A stretch of 64,000 bases of DNA from Calvatia gigantea (GCA_025093985.1 JACAAK010000008.1:1798001-1862000), one strand, 5' to 3'. Counted from the stretch's first letter, positions 11,142-23,012 are shown. Notes: a model not told the origin generated them from the letters alone. Made by a program: numbers and translations.

Positions 11142-13189
11142 ATGGCCGTCTACCGTGCTTGTAGACGCACTCTAAGCCTCTCTTCAAGAACTTTTAGCAC
11201 GACCCCCTTTTGCCATAATGCACCATCACCAGGCTCACTCGTCGAATCGGTTGCGGAAGAGAACAAGGATATTAACACCATGGACCGCCTCCTCAAGGTT
11301 GTCAGTAAGTCCAAATAATTTCCTCCAAACGTCAATATCCAAAGCCCATACCCACTTCAACTCCAGGGGAATCGACAAATCCTGCATATCATAGGTGCTT
11401 AGTCTGTGTTCTGCAAGTACAGAAATTGATCAGGAACAGAATTATGCCCATAAGAACGCCAGTCCTCTGGTCTGAGGCGCTCCTTAATGCAGCACCACGC
11501 CAAACTCAGGAGCCTCCTCCGAAAGTTGCACAAGAGGAACCTCTCATTCCTAGAAACATGGGTGACTCCTACTCTGAACTTGTGCTTCCTTTCAGGTCAA
11601 GCGACGAGCTGATGGAACAATATACAAATGCAACTGGAGGGATCCGCATGGGAAAGCAAGTATCCCCCCTGTTCCGTCTCAATCATACGGTGTTAACTGC
11701 CAACTCTAGGCTCATGGAACATCTCGACTCCCTCGCTGGCTCAATAGCTTATAAACACATGCTCGGTCCACCAGTCGAAACGCTCGGGCGCATCCAAGAA
11801 CGCGGATTTTACATTGTCACTGCCTCTGTTGACAGGTGCTTTATGATTGTAGCTTCTCTCATCTTTTCCTAAGTGCTCGCTTCCAGACTTGACATGTTGG
11901 CTCCGCTGAATCCATCCCGCGACCTGCGAATGAGCGGTCAAGTGATCTATACCGGTCGTAGTTCGATGCAGGTCGCGGTCAAGATGGAAACCGTTGGGGA
12001 CGGTCTGCCGGATGAAACTGTTCTCATTGGTATGCCATACCCACTCCTTACCGATTTAATTCTTGACGACGCAAACTTGCATCAGGTCGTTTCTCGATGG
12101 TTTGCCGGGATGCTAATACCCATCGTGCCAAATCTGTCAACCCGTTAATTGTCTCAACCCCCGAAGAGAAAACTTTGCATTCCTTAGGTGAACGTAAGTT
12201 TTCAGCTTCCTCTCTGCCTTTCCCTATCCAACGATCGGTCAGACATGAATAACCGACGTCAATTGCTCGCTCTCCGTTCCCTTTCTCGTGTCCCGCCCAT
12301 TTCTTCTGAAGCTGAAGATTTACACTCGTTTTATCTGAAGTACGGACGTGAAAAACCAGACGACGGCACCGAGCGCGTTTGGGTGGGTGATACAATCTCC
12401 GAAAAAACCATGCTTATGTTCCCTCAAGAACGCAAGTACGTCCTTCTTTCCCAGTAAATGTCTTTTTTGCCTACACTCACCTGCTCATAGTGTCCATCAA
12501 AAAGTTTTTGGTGGCTACCTAATGCGCCTCGCCTACGAAGTATGCTTCCCCCCTCCCATTAATTCCTGCTATAATAACTAATTACATCATATCCAATAGC
12601 TCGGATTTACGAATTCTGCCATATTTACTCGCGGTCCAGTTCAATTCATGGCGCTTGACAACATTTCCTTCAAATGCCCTGTCTCAATCGGCTCCATCCT
12701 TCGCCTCACCTCACAGATCCTGTACACTACCTCGTCACCCAACTACTCTACTCTCGTTGTGCGTGTCTCTACTTTTCACAAGCACCTCATCCAGTTATGT
12801 CCTTTATCCGTTTCCTCTCCGTCTTTTACCGTATCCCGCCGCCCGACTTTTCGTGTCAAATCTTACGTGGGACGTCATCACTTAAAACTCTTTTTTTCAG
12901 CACGTAGGCGTCAAAGCAAACGTTATTGACGTAGCAACGGGCTCCGAACAAACGACTAACGACTTCCGCTTCACGTGGGGCCAGGAACGCGGCAAAGGCC
13001 CACAACCTCATATCCCCAGGAAAGTTGTTCCTCGGACATATCAAGGCAAGTCCAACACACCCCTTCCTCACCCGTCACTCAGCTTTGTATGTAATGATGT
13101 GTTGCTATTTTGTAGAAGCGATGCTATGGCTTGAAGGCAAACGTGCGCTCGAAATTGGAGCTGAGATCCGCGGTTTCAAGCCTCAGTAA
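11142..13189 (+). CDS. Acyl-CoA thioesterase, hotdog fold, ACOT9-like, probably mitochondrial
   Basis: Hydrolyses acyl-CoA to free acid and CoA. It carries two hotdog units as in mammalian ACOT9/10: the first around GKLMEHLDSLAGSIAYKH, the second around HQKVFGGYLMRLAYELGF. The N terminus (MAVYRACRRTLSLSSRTFST) is Arg/Ser-rich and lacks acid residues, as expected for a mitochondrial presequence. About 462 aa; exons 11142-11300 (donor uncertain), 11423-11655, 11710-11835, 11887-12029, 12086-12193, 12243-12435, 12491-12539, 12600-12758, 12901-13045, 13116-13189. Two introns start with GC (11656 and 13046), both in the consensus GCAAGT. The end QEAMLWLEGKRALEIG...KPQ is typical of the family. Confidence 0.88.
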
Positions 13190-14216
13190 TAGATCACATT
13201 TTTCCTTGGAACCAAATATCTCACAACCCAGGCTGGAATAAGAACCCATTTCTCGATATCTAAAATTAGTAAGCATACCTTGCTTCTCGTTTCCACGGCG
13301 TCGTCTAACATTCTGATCAAATACCCAGGGATCCGTAATTATAAACTCGCCATTAGCCAGCTGTTTATGTCCACGTACAACCAACCACGCTACCGAGACA
13401 ACCGAGACTTCCAAATACTTGGGATACACCACATCAGTTCTATCAGAATGGGAAGGAATGACTTTGACAGCTAACGTGACATTCGTCAATCTTTCACAAG
13501 ACACAGCCGCACTGTTGCAGGGTACGTCGGCCATTCTCCCTACAAGAAACCTTCTCGCTGCTTCCGGAATACTCGTACGATCGTGACATGCGTTGATTTC
13601 CCTGTGCACGTAACCCCGCCAGCATCACCTATTCACACATTAACACGGTTCCCCTCAAACCACACCTACCATGAAGATGGGACAGCACCGTCCGCGCTCT
13701 CCATATCGTACGATATACATATTGGTTTTCATCACTTCCATGCATACAAACTTATGGACAGCAATATTGAACCCTTGGGATTAGGTGTGTTTGCTCAGTG
13801 AGTAGATGACCACCAACCCAGATATATTTCAGCCAAAGGTCACTTCGAAGAAGATACCGGTGGATTCCTGGCGCTTCGTCTCCTCATGGCCTCATCCTGA
13901 CCATCCAGCTTGACGGCGGGGGTCCCTCCTGGTATTCTGACTGCCCGCGAATTCAGTGACTAGGTAACTATTCATAGCCTTTTTACTGAGTCTACAGGAG
14001 GCATTTGTGGAGGGACAAGGAAAATACCGAATAAAAATTACGTTCAAAGATGCTCTCTGTTGCCATTATACACACGATCTGTACATTATACAGAAATGAT
14101 ATACAAAGCCCGAGGCCACAAAACACATGGTACAAACTACTTCAATATATAAGCGTCACAGAAAGAATGAAGAAAGTCCCAGCCGCGAGTAATTCGTTAA
14201 AAGTCGTGATAATGCG
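13190..14216. other. About 1 kb with unassigned open frames
   Basis: This lies between the 3' ends of the thioesterase (+) and the kinase (-). A minus-strand open frame of 161 codons spans 13609-13124; it contains a plausible folded-domain stretch (VVYPKYLEVSVVSVAWLVV) but overlaps the last thioesterase exon. A plus-strand frame at 13583-13801 (TPPASPIHTLTRFPSN) might join sequence near 13834. Neither matches a family I know, and neither gives a clean exon series. It could hold a small fast-evolving or decayed gene. Confidence 0.3.
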
Positions 14217-16267
14217 TCACCGTTTAATCCCAAAACCCACACCATGACTCTTCGTCTTGAACACACCCTCACCCACCGTGTCCCTCTTCACCTTTGACAG
14301 CGGCGACATCGCCTGCAGCGGTGACACCAGAGGTTGATGTTGGTGCACCCCAGGTCTATACGGTCTCAACCCACAATCCTTCGGCGCGACTTCCCCACAC
14401 TTCTCATGTGCCCTACCGAGTCCACATCAACACAAAAATGCGGAAAATTCAGAAAGGAGCCACCTCACCTCATCCCACAATCATCACATTCCATAACAGG
14501 TCTCCACCCAAGCCTCTTGTAACACACATCGCACTTGGCCATCAACAACCCACTCGAGAAGAACAAATCTAGCGGATTCCAAGCAAATCCAATCGCACTC
14601 CCCCCCCCAGCTGTGGGACCATACCCCTCTGTACCACCGCCAAAGTTGTGCTGCCCACCCTGGATCGCGGCAGGCGCCATTCCCAGTGATCTTTCGAGGT
14701 TTCATTCCAGGCTTGATGAGTGTAAACCTATGTACGCTCCCGGTGATACTCCCTATTGAGGATCCACCTTGCGTAGCGAGAGCAGATGAGATCGCTGATC
14801 CTTGAGCAGTATGATACGAATCTCGTGTCGCAATTGAGAACGTACTCCCATCGTTCATCACTGGCGGTCCAGAACCCGCGAGCGAGGATAAGGGAGAGTC
14901 CACAGGCGGATGTACAGGAGGAGGGGTGGCGCTCGGATCTGGGCTAGCTTTAATTGTCAAGACAGAACTAAGGCTCGAGGGTATATTGCTCTTTTGGGTG
15001 ATGTGGGACCGCACAACGCTCGTGCTGTAACGCGACGAGCTCGATCCAGAAGAAGAGGCGGGAGTAGTGTTGGTAGTATCAAGGAGGGGTATACTACTCC
15101 CAATGGTCGACGCGCTACTATCCGGTTGGATCCCAAGTTTCGACAATGCCTCCATGAGCTCTTCGTCATCACTATCGTCACTGCCATAACTCGACGCCGT
15201 ACTTGAGGGTTTACTGGTCCGGATATCTTTACCAACGTCCATTCCAAAGCTGGGTATCCTCGGCGCACCTCCAGGGCGTTTCCCACCAGTCAGGAATTTA
15301 ACACTCCCGACGTGGATATCTTCGCCTTGGTCTGGTCGCAACAGCAGCTCAGCTTCAATCTGCTGCAAGCGCTCCAGAATGATGCGTATCGTAGGTCGTT
15401 TTGTCGGATCAGCGTTAAGACAATCAAGAGCAAGGTCAACGAACGCCGGCGGACACCCCGGATTCGCAAGCCTTCGGACCTCAGCCGCATCAATACCAAA
15501 TTCGGGTGGGTGGCGTTTGAAATGGGTATCATCCGCAAGCTTGCGAGCGGAAATCTCACAAAAGATAACCCCGAGCGAGAAAATATCCGTGGGCAAGTCG
15601 AATTCATCACCAAGTAGGATTTCGGGGGACATATAAGAATCCGTGCCGCAAAACGTGAGTCTTTTGGACTCTTCCTCGTTCCTGGCTGCGATGCGGGCAA
15701 ATCCAAAATCTGTGACTTTTATTCGCCCATTGGAGGTAACGAGGAGGTTCTCGCCTTTGAGATCGCGGTGGATACACTTGCGTGCATGAAGGTAGGCGAG
15801 AGAGCGGGCGACATCAATGGCGAAGGATAATCGTAATCTCCACGGGAAGGGCTTTGTCTTGTCATGGATGTACAAACGGACGTTCCCGTTCTCGATATAT
15901 TCTGAGATGATGAATATGCGATTGTCGGGTGGAGGGGCACGGCTCAGGCCGATGAAGAGGCAAATATTAGGGTGGCGGCATTCTTTCATTAGTCGCCACT
16001 CGCGTTCAAAGTATTTGGCAACGTCGTACTCCTTGGAGGGCAAGACCTCCTTAATTGCGACGTCAATGCCGAGGTAGGTGCCTGGGACGGAAATTAGTCC
16101 ATTTAGGACGGATTGAGGGGTTGAAGCGACCTTTGTAGACATTGCCAAAGGATCCTGCGCCGAGCTTCTTCCATTCGCCTTTGATGTCCTGTACGGATGT
16201 TAGACGAGCAGATAAATACACAAGAAATGCGTACGTCGAAGGGGATGACATCGAAAGGCTCTGACAT
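14217..16267 (-). CDS. TKL-type Ser/Thr(Tyr) kinase with C-terminal C1-like zinc finger
   Basis: Protein kinase of the TKL (LISK/MLK-like) group. Exons 16267-16235, 16188-16131 and a long exon from 16081 give MSEPFDVIPFD, then GAGSFGNVYK (glycine loop), VAIKEVL (catalytic Lys), CIHRDLKGEN (catalytic loop), DFGFAR and GTDSYMSPEIL. The kinase domain covers about residues 12-275; a low-complexity Ser/Thr/Pro tail follows. The C terminus has CDVCYKRLGWRPVMECDDC followed by AHEKC and KDC, matching the C-x2-C...C-x2-C-x4-H-x2-C-x7-C spacing of a C1 domain. This is split by an intron 14468-14413; the last exon is 14412-14217. Near 14,665-14,745 the frame changes. A 76-nt intron from GTACAT to ATCCAG restores it, or there is a 1-nt shift. 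Confidence 0.82.
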
Positions 16268-16421
16268 GGCTGTGGAAGAGAGAGCCGTCTCAGACTGATA
16301 ATTATGTCATCCTCAATATCAGTGAAGCAGTGACGCAGGATCACGTGCTCAAGTTTCGGCAAAGCACTTTGCGCGTTCGAGCGGGCAAATTAAAAGTGGT
16401 CGCGCAGAACTGCAGCCAACG

Positions 16422-17507
16422 ATGTTGGCCAGAACTCTCCTCACCCGCTCTTTCACAAGGTCTCTGCTGTCAACACACCACTATATTGGTCTCCCCGTCC
16501 GGTGTATAACAACACAGCCTGAGAACAAGAGCTGGCTCACCCGTAAAGTCGAGGAATCACCCACTACGAAGAAGTGGTTTCTGAGATTCACGAGTCTCCT
16601 CGGCTACGGCAGTCTAAAACAAAAAGCAGGCCCTCGCGCCCTTGTTCTCTACGAACAAATCGTCGCAGTTGCCCCAGACCAACATCCCAACTTTTGGAAA
16701 AATGGTATACCACTTCCCCATCCAACGTTAAATTTAGCCACTTCTTAACCAACCACCAATTCACAGAATGCCACCTCCCACCAACATTCCAATCCTGGTT
16801 CACAGTTACGAACCTCCACATATGGATGCTCACCGTCCGTCTCCGTGCCCTACCCAAAGAACACGGACGACACTACATTCAAGCACTCATAGACCACTTC
16901 TTCATCGACGTCGAAGACCGCATTCGCGCCGTCCTCCAACCCCCACTCAAACCCACCAAACCCTACACATTCATCTCCCCTTTTTACCTCAACCCCAACG
17001 CTCCCAAACCAGGTGACAACGGAGACCCCAAAAAATTAAAAGGCCGCGCGCCAGACCGTATCGTCAATCGCCAAATGAAAATCTTCAAAGAACAGTGGGC
17101 CGGTATGGGCCTCAGCTTTGACCTTGCACTCGTCAGGGGTGATATGGACATGGCCGGTGCAGTATGGCGGAATCTGCTCGGCGCACGCTGGTGCTCGCGG
17201 TATTGCATATTCTGACTCGGATGGTCAGACTCAATTTCGCCGCGCGGTCAACCTTGTTGGAGGAGAGGTCGTCAATGTATCAAAACTTGACATAGAAAAA
17301 GAGGAAACGCGCGATGATGGCTCTGGTGTCCATGATTTTCCTCCATCAGAAGTCGACAAGTATGTGCAATATCCCGAGCTTATGCTCGACATTGTTGGCT
17401 ATGTCAGATGCGAGCTTGCGAGGCTCGAAAAAGTCAGCGACCACGACATTATGTCGGGGAACTGGGAAAAGCTCAAATTTGGACCCATTAAACCTGTGAA
17501 TCCTTAG
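16422..17507 (+). CDS. CBP3: Ubiquinol-cytochrome c chaperone CBP3 (UQCC1), apparent 1-nt frameshift
   Basis: Mitochondrial assembly factor that with Cbp6 binds newly made cytochrome b for complex III (Ubiq_cyt_C_chap family). The N terminus is a presequence-like Arg/Ser stretch (MLARTLLTRSFTRSLL). Exon 1 16422-16704 and exon 2 16767-17507 join at NFWKNECHLPPTFQSW. Family landmarks are LRALPKEHGRHYIQALIDHF, RQMKIFKEQWAGMG and FDLALVRGD. At about 17189 the frame breaks after NLLGAR; an extra T makes the next codons run to a stop at 17213. The following frame continues the family perfectly (GIAYSD, VHDFPPSEVDKYV, ELARLEK). Corrected length is about 340 aa. No intron can explain it, so this is a sequencing error, a mutation or recoding. 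Confidence 0.85.
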
Positions 17508-17586
17508 CATTAGCTGCATTGTATACGCTACATTAATCCCGAGAGTAATCCCTCAAAAATACTGGTTTTGTGAGGTGCCAAAAAAT

Positions 17587-17657
17587 TCGGATACGGGGAA
17601 TCGAACCCCGGGCTATCGCGTGAGAGGCGATAATGTTAGCCACTACACCATATCCGA
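17587..17657 (-). tRNA. tRNA-Glu (CUC)
   Basis: A 71-nt cloverleaf reads on the minus strand. The 7-bp acceptor stem TCGGATA/TATCCGA is perfect. The anticodon arm TATCGC-CTCTCAC-GCGATA gives anticodon CTC, and the T arm holds GGTTCGATTCC (B box). No intron. A run of six T on the transcribed strand (17585-17580) follows directly as the Pol III terminator. An identical copy lies at 43118-43188. Confidence 0.96.
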
Positions 17658-17764
17658 CTTCTTTCCTTTGACATTCCATCATTGACCAGTCGTCATCATA
17701 TAGTTGCCGACTCTATTCGCGTCCATCCATTTCAGTGCTTTCTACCCTTTTTCCAAAAAACCAA

Positions 17765-18148
17765 ATGGCATCCAGCCTCTCTGGGGAATGTACACCCCTC
17801 AAACATGAATATGACTCCTGCTTCAACGCCTGGTTTGAAGGTTACCTTGAACCCGCAGTTGAAGCCTCCTCCAACCCTTCCGCCCGCTCCGAGTTCTCGA
17901 AACGCAAAGCCGACGAGTTTAACCAGAGGTGCGGATCTATATGGGAAAAATACAAAGCCTGTATCCAGGTGTGTGTGTGTGTGTTATGAGTATGGTATAA
18001 AGGGATGTTCCGGCTGACTGGGTTGGTCCTCCAGAAAGCAGTGAAGGACAAGGGGTTGGATGTGTTGCTACAGCAGGCAAGAGAGGAACACCCGCTGACT
18101 GAGCCACCACCCCTACCTCCGGCAAACTCGCCTTCGAAAACGACATAG
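17765..18148 (+). CDS. MDM35: Mdm35/TRIAP1-like intermembrane-space protein
   Basis: Small twin CX9C protein (UPF0203 family) that partners Ups/PRELI lipid-transfer proteins in the mitochondrial intermembrane space. Two exons (17765-17968, 18035-18148) encode 105 aa. The Cys pairs are visible in CTPLKHEYDSC (CX9C) and CGSIWEKYKAC (CX9C). The tail is Pro-rich. The intron begins in a GT dinucleotide run. No N-terminal presequence, as expected for a Mia40 substrate. The start ATG 17765 gives MASSLSGECTP. Confidence 0.93.
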
Positions 18149-18492
18149 GTGTCCCGTCCATTTACGCACTCCCTGTTTTACAGCTCAAGAATGAGTGTAT
18201 TGTTATGATTATATCTAAAGATAACCCACAGTGCCAACGTTCTGATTGAATTCGCCAAGAATTCCTCGATTGTGTACCTAGCATAAAGTCAGGTACATCT
18301 ACTTTGTTCACGAATATACACCCAACTTCATGATATAAATTCGACTGCCTTCAAGTCTCTTACCTCCGTTCCGGCGGCTTCACGTTCAAACACCTCCAAA
18401 CACCCACCTTTCCGCACTCCCCGAAGTCGACCTGCCCAAGTCCCGCTTGATTCCCTGCGCGGTTCCAACAAGTCTATCAGACAAGAAAAAAA

Positions 18493-18801
18493 ATGGCAGC
18501 AAAAACCAAGGCTCGGTATGTCTCACATCCCACGTCCTCCAAAAGCCCATCCCCAAAACTTAACTTAACATGCCCGTACGTGTCAATAGGACACTCATCG
18601 TCCGCCTCATCTCAACAGCGCAAACCGGGTTCCTCTATACCACCAAGCGGACGCGTCAAGGCCCTCGATTGTCAGCGGTTAAATACGACCCCTGTCGGTG
18701 CGCATCTCTTGCTCTCTCTCGGATCGTTCGGATTGGCTGATACTTGGACAGTGAAACAACGCGTAGTGTTTGTCGAGTCAAAGAAGACTAAGAAAAGTTG
18801 A
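18493..18801 (+). CDS. MRPL39: Mitochondrial large-subunit ribosomal protein bL33m
   Basis: 58-aa ribosomal protein L33 of mitochondrial type (yeast MRPL39). Exons 18493-18515, 18590-18693 and 18752-18801 close in phase and read MAAKTKAR, TLIVRLISTAQTGF, YTTKRTRQGPRLSAVKYDP and QRVVFVESKK, the standard L33 backbone. It has lost the Cys pairs of zinc-binding bacterial L33, as mitochondrial homologues usually have. The 23-nt first exon makes it easy to miss. Confidence 0.9.
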   Translation: MAAKTKARYVSHPTSSKSPSPKLNLTCPYVSIGHSSSASSQQRKPGSSIPPSGRVKALDCQRLNTTPVGAHLLLSLGSFGLADTWTVKQRVVFVESKKTKKS

Positions 18802-19925
18802 GTGCGACTCGGGAGACTGGTTTAGCCTTAGGTATAAGTCTATTCTACTCCCTGAGGAAGGGCACTCATGATGATTTTTCTTAGATTTGGTATAGCAATC
18901 ATTATAATATTAATGCCCACCACTTCATCTGCTCCGACTTCAATACCATGAACATACTCCAAGTCGCCAAACTAGATGAAAGGGGTAAAACTATTTTACC
19001 CGCTTACACAACAAGCAGCACGAAATTCTTGACTGTTGACGCCTCCACATGGACAATGGATAGCAACACAGGTCAAATGCTCACGCGCTCACGCCCCACC
19101 CGTGCCGATGCCAACGAAACCAAAAGCCTGGGTTACTCATACTAAACCAAGTGCCTCTCCAACCAACATGGGAAGGGAACCGTGGCTCCCGCTAGTCACC
19201 GTTCCCGCACGGAATTCCGTGTCATACATACGATTGGTCATGAATGACAGACGGAACTCATGCAGGTTCTTTCGAAGCCGGATACAGCCTAAATACAACG
19301 ACGTGAGTAATGTTGGTATCGAAGGGATTCCCGACTCCTCTCTCTGGTTTCAGCAGGGAATTATCGATTATTTTGAAATGGGCCCGTACGCTAAGCCGCA
19401 CTCAGGCTGGCTGGGGCGCGCCCCTTGTGAATGCACGAGCTTTGTTAGCATGAAGCAGCCCGACCCTTTCAAAAGGTGGTTCGAGATGTCAATCTTGTTG
19501 ATCTTCTGGCTTCATTCAACATATCAACCATCATACATCACTTCTAGTCACCCATGGTACCCGACAATGCGCTGATAACTCTGCTTCTACTCACACAATT
19601 TTGTCTATTTTCATTGCAATTTACGGGAAGAAGAAGAGTACAAGTACGGCACACAACACACGGACACACCCACGGACGCCGATGCATGAATCGGGGTTTG
19701 GGGGTATAGTTCATGAAACGGGTACCGGGAGGGGCTTACAAGGACAACGAGCGACACATAGGTAAGACGAAAGGAGACAGAAACGCAAATAAAACGGAAA
19801 GAGAGAGGGAGAGAGAAAACAGGGAAGAGGGGTCTGAGCGAGTGATTGTGGGGTGAGGAACGAGAAGAGATTATATATACTATATGCGCATTGGGGGCGG
19901 TGTTAGGGAGAGAAAGGCGGTTGGA
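18802..19925. other. Intergenic, 1.1 kb, no gene recognised
   Basis: Contains open frames at 18948-19145 and 19036-19575 on the plus strand without family resemblance or a convincing exon series, and a purine-rich stretch near 19,780-19,830. It presumably holds the 3' ends of bL33m and NHP6. Confidence 0.4.
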
Positions 19926-20627
19926 TTAGTCTTCGTCGTCCTCTTCGTCACCACTCGCACTTTTCTTTGCACCCTGCTGGACAAATGTTAGAAATACTGA
20001 ATGGCTGGTGAGTTAAAAATCAACCTACATCATATGACGCCTTTTCCTTCTCGGCTCTTGTCTTGTCAGCGGCAGCTTGTTCAACATATGGCTGTAAAGA
20101 CGGGCTTAACAACCAGGAAAGACCTGCATATACAAAGCGAATTCACCTTTTTCTCTTCCTCATCCATTTCTTTCCACTTCGCACCGAGAAGTTTCCCGAC
20201 TTCGCCTATTCAAAAATAACAAGAAAATAAAAAAGAGTCTGTGCGCATATATTTCAACTAAATAAACGTACCGAAGCCGGCGTCCGGGTTTTCAGCTTTA
20301 ATCCTCTCGCGCCAATCCTGACTAAAGAACATATATGCGGAGAGGGCACGTTTGGGTGCTTTAGGGTCCTTTTTGCCTTTGCGAGAGGCAGTGACCTTCT
20401 CAGCCTTTTCAGCGGCCTTGCGCTATGGACAAGAATCAGTGATGGAGTTCAATCAATCAGGATCGGCGAGGTAAAAGATGATGTGAAGTGAATAGGAGGA
20501 GGTGCATATAGCGAAAAGACCAGAAAAGGTTGGTAGTGAAGGAGAGACATGGAGGTGGTTGAAAAAAAAAAAAACACGGGGAGAATCGGATATGGATGCT
20601 AACCCTTGGTTTTGCGTCTTTGGGCAT
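19926..20627 (-). CDS. NHP6: NHP6-type HMG-box chromatin protein
   Basis: Single HMG-box architectural protein that bends DNA and assists FACT. Five exons (20627-20604, 20422-20272, 20205-20147, 20091-20029, 19976-19926) give 115 aa. The basic N terminus ([17 protein letters not shown]) is followed by the box: [45 protein letters not shown]. The protein ends in an acidic tail (GDEEDDED), longer than in yeast Nhp6A and more like HMGB. First-ATG start; the 24-nt first exon ends at AGG before GTTAGC. Confidence 0.93.
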
Positions 20628-21326
20628 CTAGGAAGAGGTGTAAGTAAGAGGAGGTACAGTAGGTGAGACAATGGAAGAAGCTGGGGAGAACGCGTGGAGA
20701 ACGCGGTGGACAACGACAGCCACGTCAGAGACGTGTCCAAGAGTGAGGCAGAGATGGCGTTGAATGAGCAGTGCGGACGGGGTGGATGAGGCGATCACGA
20801 ACGCGACGCGTCTCAGGGGAGGCCAAACAAACAACACGCCCAGCCCCTCCCGCCAAAGCCTACTGACGCTCTGCGCCCCTCTGACCACCGCCCCCAGCAA
20901 CAACAGTGGCTCAGAAAAATCGCAGAAAAAAGACCAAGAATACTGCAATAAAGGACGAAGACTTACTGTGGTTAAGAAATGAGAAGGGGTAGTGGGGAAG
21001 GGGCAAAGAGGATATGGGGGGGATAAAGCACTTAGCAGGCTCTGCACTGGGCTTGCGCGCACAGGCAGATATTCCCTCTCCCGCTGTTTAATCCATGAAC
21101 CACCTGGGAATTTTCGCCCATTTAGGAAAGTGCACGGACCGTCTCTCACTCATCCCGGCCGGCATTATCGCCGGGCTCTTGCCTTATGTGGTATGACTCT
21201 GGAAGAAGTGGCAGTGAATGAGCACACGTGAGGGTTACATCATATGCCAGGACGCCTAGAGTGTGGCTGCACTGCACCTCCTCCCCTTCCGTCTACCTCC
21301 TACCACACCCTGACTGCTCTCGTACC
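20628..21326. promoter_or_regulatory. Divergent intergenic region NHP6/OSBP
   Basis: About 700 bp carrying the promoters of both flanking genes. Long apparent frames in it look like chance. No specific element is recognised. Confidence 0.4.
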
Positions 21327-23012
21327 ATGACTGAAACTGCTGGAGAGGTCCGTGCACACTTTGCCTTTCATGATATCTCCTCACCAATCTTCGCCAGGCC
21401 GTACCCGTCGCCCAACGAGGGAGCTGGACTTCGTTCTTGAAATCGTACGTTTCTAGGTAACCTTTCATCGCGCCGATATCCAGCTAGCCACCTAGGATCG
21501 CCTCATTTTCTGGAGATCTTTCATCTTTGACCGCTCCGCCCTTTATCCTGTCGCCCACCTCTTTGACTGAGTTTCCCGGCAAGTATCTTCTCCTCCCACC
21601 TTTGATCAATCTTAGCTGATGTCGCGATAGCCTACTGGTGCGAGCGCCCTAACCTCTTTGCTGCCATCGCAGATGCAAAGGGCAACGAAGCCCGAGCGCT
21701 AGCAGTCCTTCGCTGGTTTGTCGTACGTCACGCCACCCAGTTGTAAGATCTTGAAATCAACGCCCTCCACCATTCAGAGTACCCTTAAAGACCAATATAC
21801 CTCCCGCAACGATTCTATGGGTTCTGAGAAAAAGTACGTCATTCTCTTTATCCTTTAAATCAATATCCTCATCATCCCAACCCCACCCTAGGCCTCTCAA
21901 TCCTGTTCTCGGCGAGTGAGTCCTATACTCTACTCCAACAATAAAATCTCCTTTCTCATCTAGTCTTAATTTAGACTTTTCTATGGCTATTGGCCTGATG
22001 TGAACGGCCGCGGTCGTACCACTCTCCTCGTCGAGCAGGTGTCCCATCATCCGCCCATTACAGCCTACGTTCTAGAGAACAAGTCTAAAGGCCTCAAACT
22101 TGTCGGTCACAACGCCCAAAAAACGAGTTTCAGCTGTAAGTGGGTCTTAGACCCCTCCCATTTTTTTACGTCTTTCCCCATTTCTAATGACACAGAACAT
22201 TTACATCCCCGCAGCTGGATCAATTATCGTTAGACAAATAGGACACGCAATACTCACAGTCGGAAAGGAAGAATACCTCATCACCCTGCCCAAATTACGT
22301 ATCGACGGTTTATGGCAAGTACCCATCCCTCACCTCTACCTCGAGTCGCTCATTAATATCATTCTTCTGTAGGTATGGCTCACCCTACATCGAACTCACA
22401 GACACATCCTACATCATCGGTGGCGGCTTCATCTCCACTCTCGAATACAAAGGCAAAGGCTACTTCACCGGCAAATCCCATACCTTCAAAGCCACCCTCA
22501 CCGCCATTCCCGGCCTCGGCTCCGGCAAAGAACACACCATCGAAGGCCTCTGGCACGAACAATCCAAATTCACAAAAGGGCCCTCCACCGATATAGACTT
22601 TTACGATGTAGCTAAAACACGCAAGGACGAAGCTACAATCGTAGGAGGAGAGAAAGATGGTTCACAAGGTGAATTTGAAACACGCAAGTTGTGGAACCTG
22701 GTCGCCAAAGGAATTAGGGAGGGTGATTATGAACTTGCGAGTAAGGAGAAGAGTAGGATTGAGAATGAGCAGAGGCAGATGAGAAAGGATGAAGCTGCGG
22801 CGGAGACGAAGTGGCAGTTGAAGCATTTCGGCCATGAAGCGAGTAACCCAGTTTGTAAGTTTAGAATTCCCATCCCATCTCGTCCAATTAGTGATTTTCT
22901 TTTTTCCTTCCCTTCTGTAGATGAGCGTTTAGGAAAATTTGCGAAACTTAACCCCCCGGAAGAGGACTTTTACCCGTTCTTGGGTAACTGGCCAGATTCG
23001 CTGGCGAATTAG
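21327..23012 (+). CDS. Oxysterol-binding protein, short Osh4/Kes1-like form
   Basis: Lipid-transfer protein of the OSBP/ORP family without PH or ankyrin domains, like yeast Osh4-7; it would move sterol or PI4P between membranes. Ten exons (21327-21347, 21398-21444, 21496-21578, 21616-21722, 21778-21833, 21892-21915, 21975-22135, 22215-22314, 22373-22854, 22921-23012) encode 390 aa. Landmarks are KPLNPVLGE and the signature EQVSHHPPITAY, then EYLITLPKLRIDGLWYGSPY, GKSHTFKATL, and a helical C terminus. Two introns use GC donors in GCAAGT (21579, 22315). Reading these as GT introns would break the frame or create stops. Confidence 0.9.

Noticed and set aside
18948..19575. Possible gene in overlapping plus-strand frames
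   Set aside because: No recognisable domain, no consistent exon series and no support beyond frame length.
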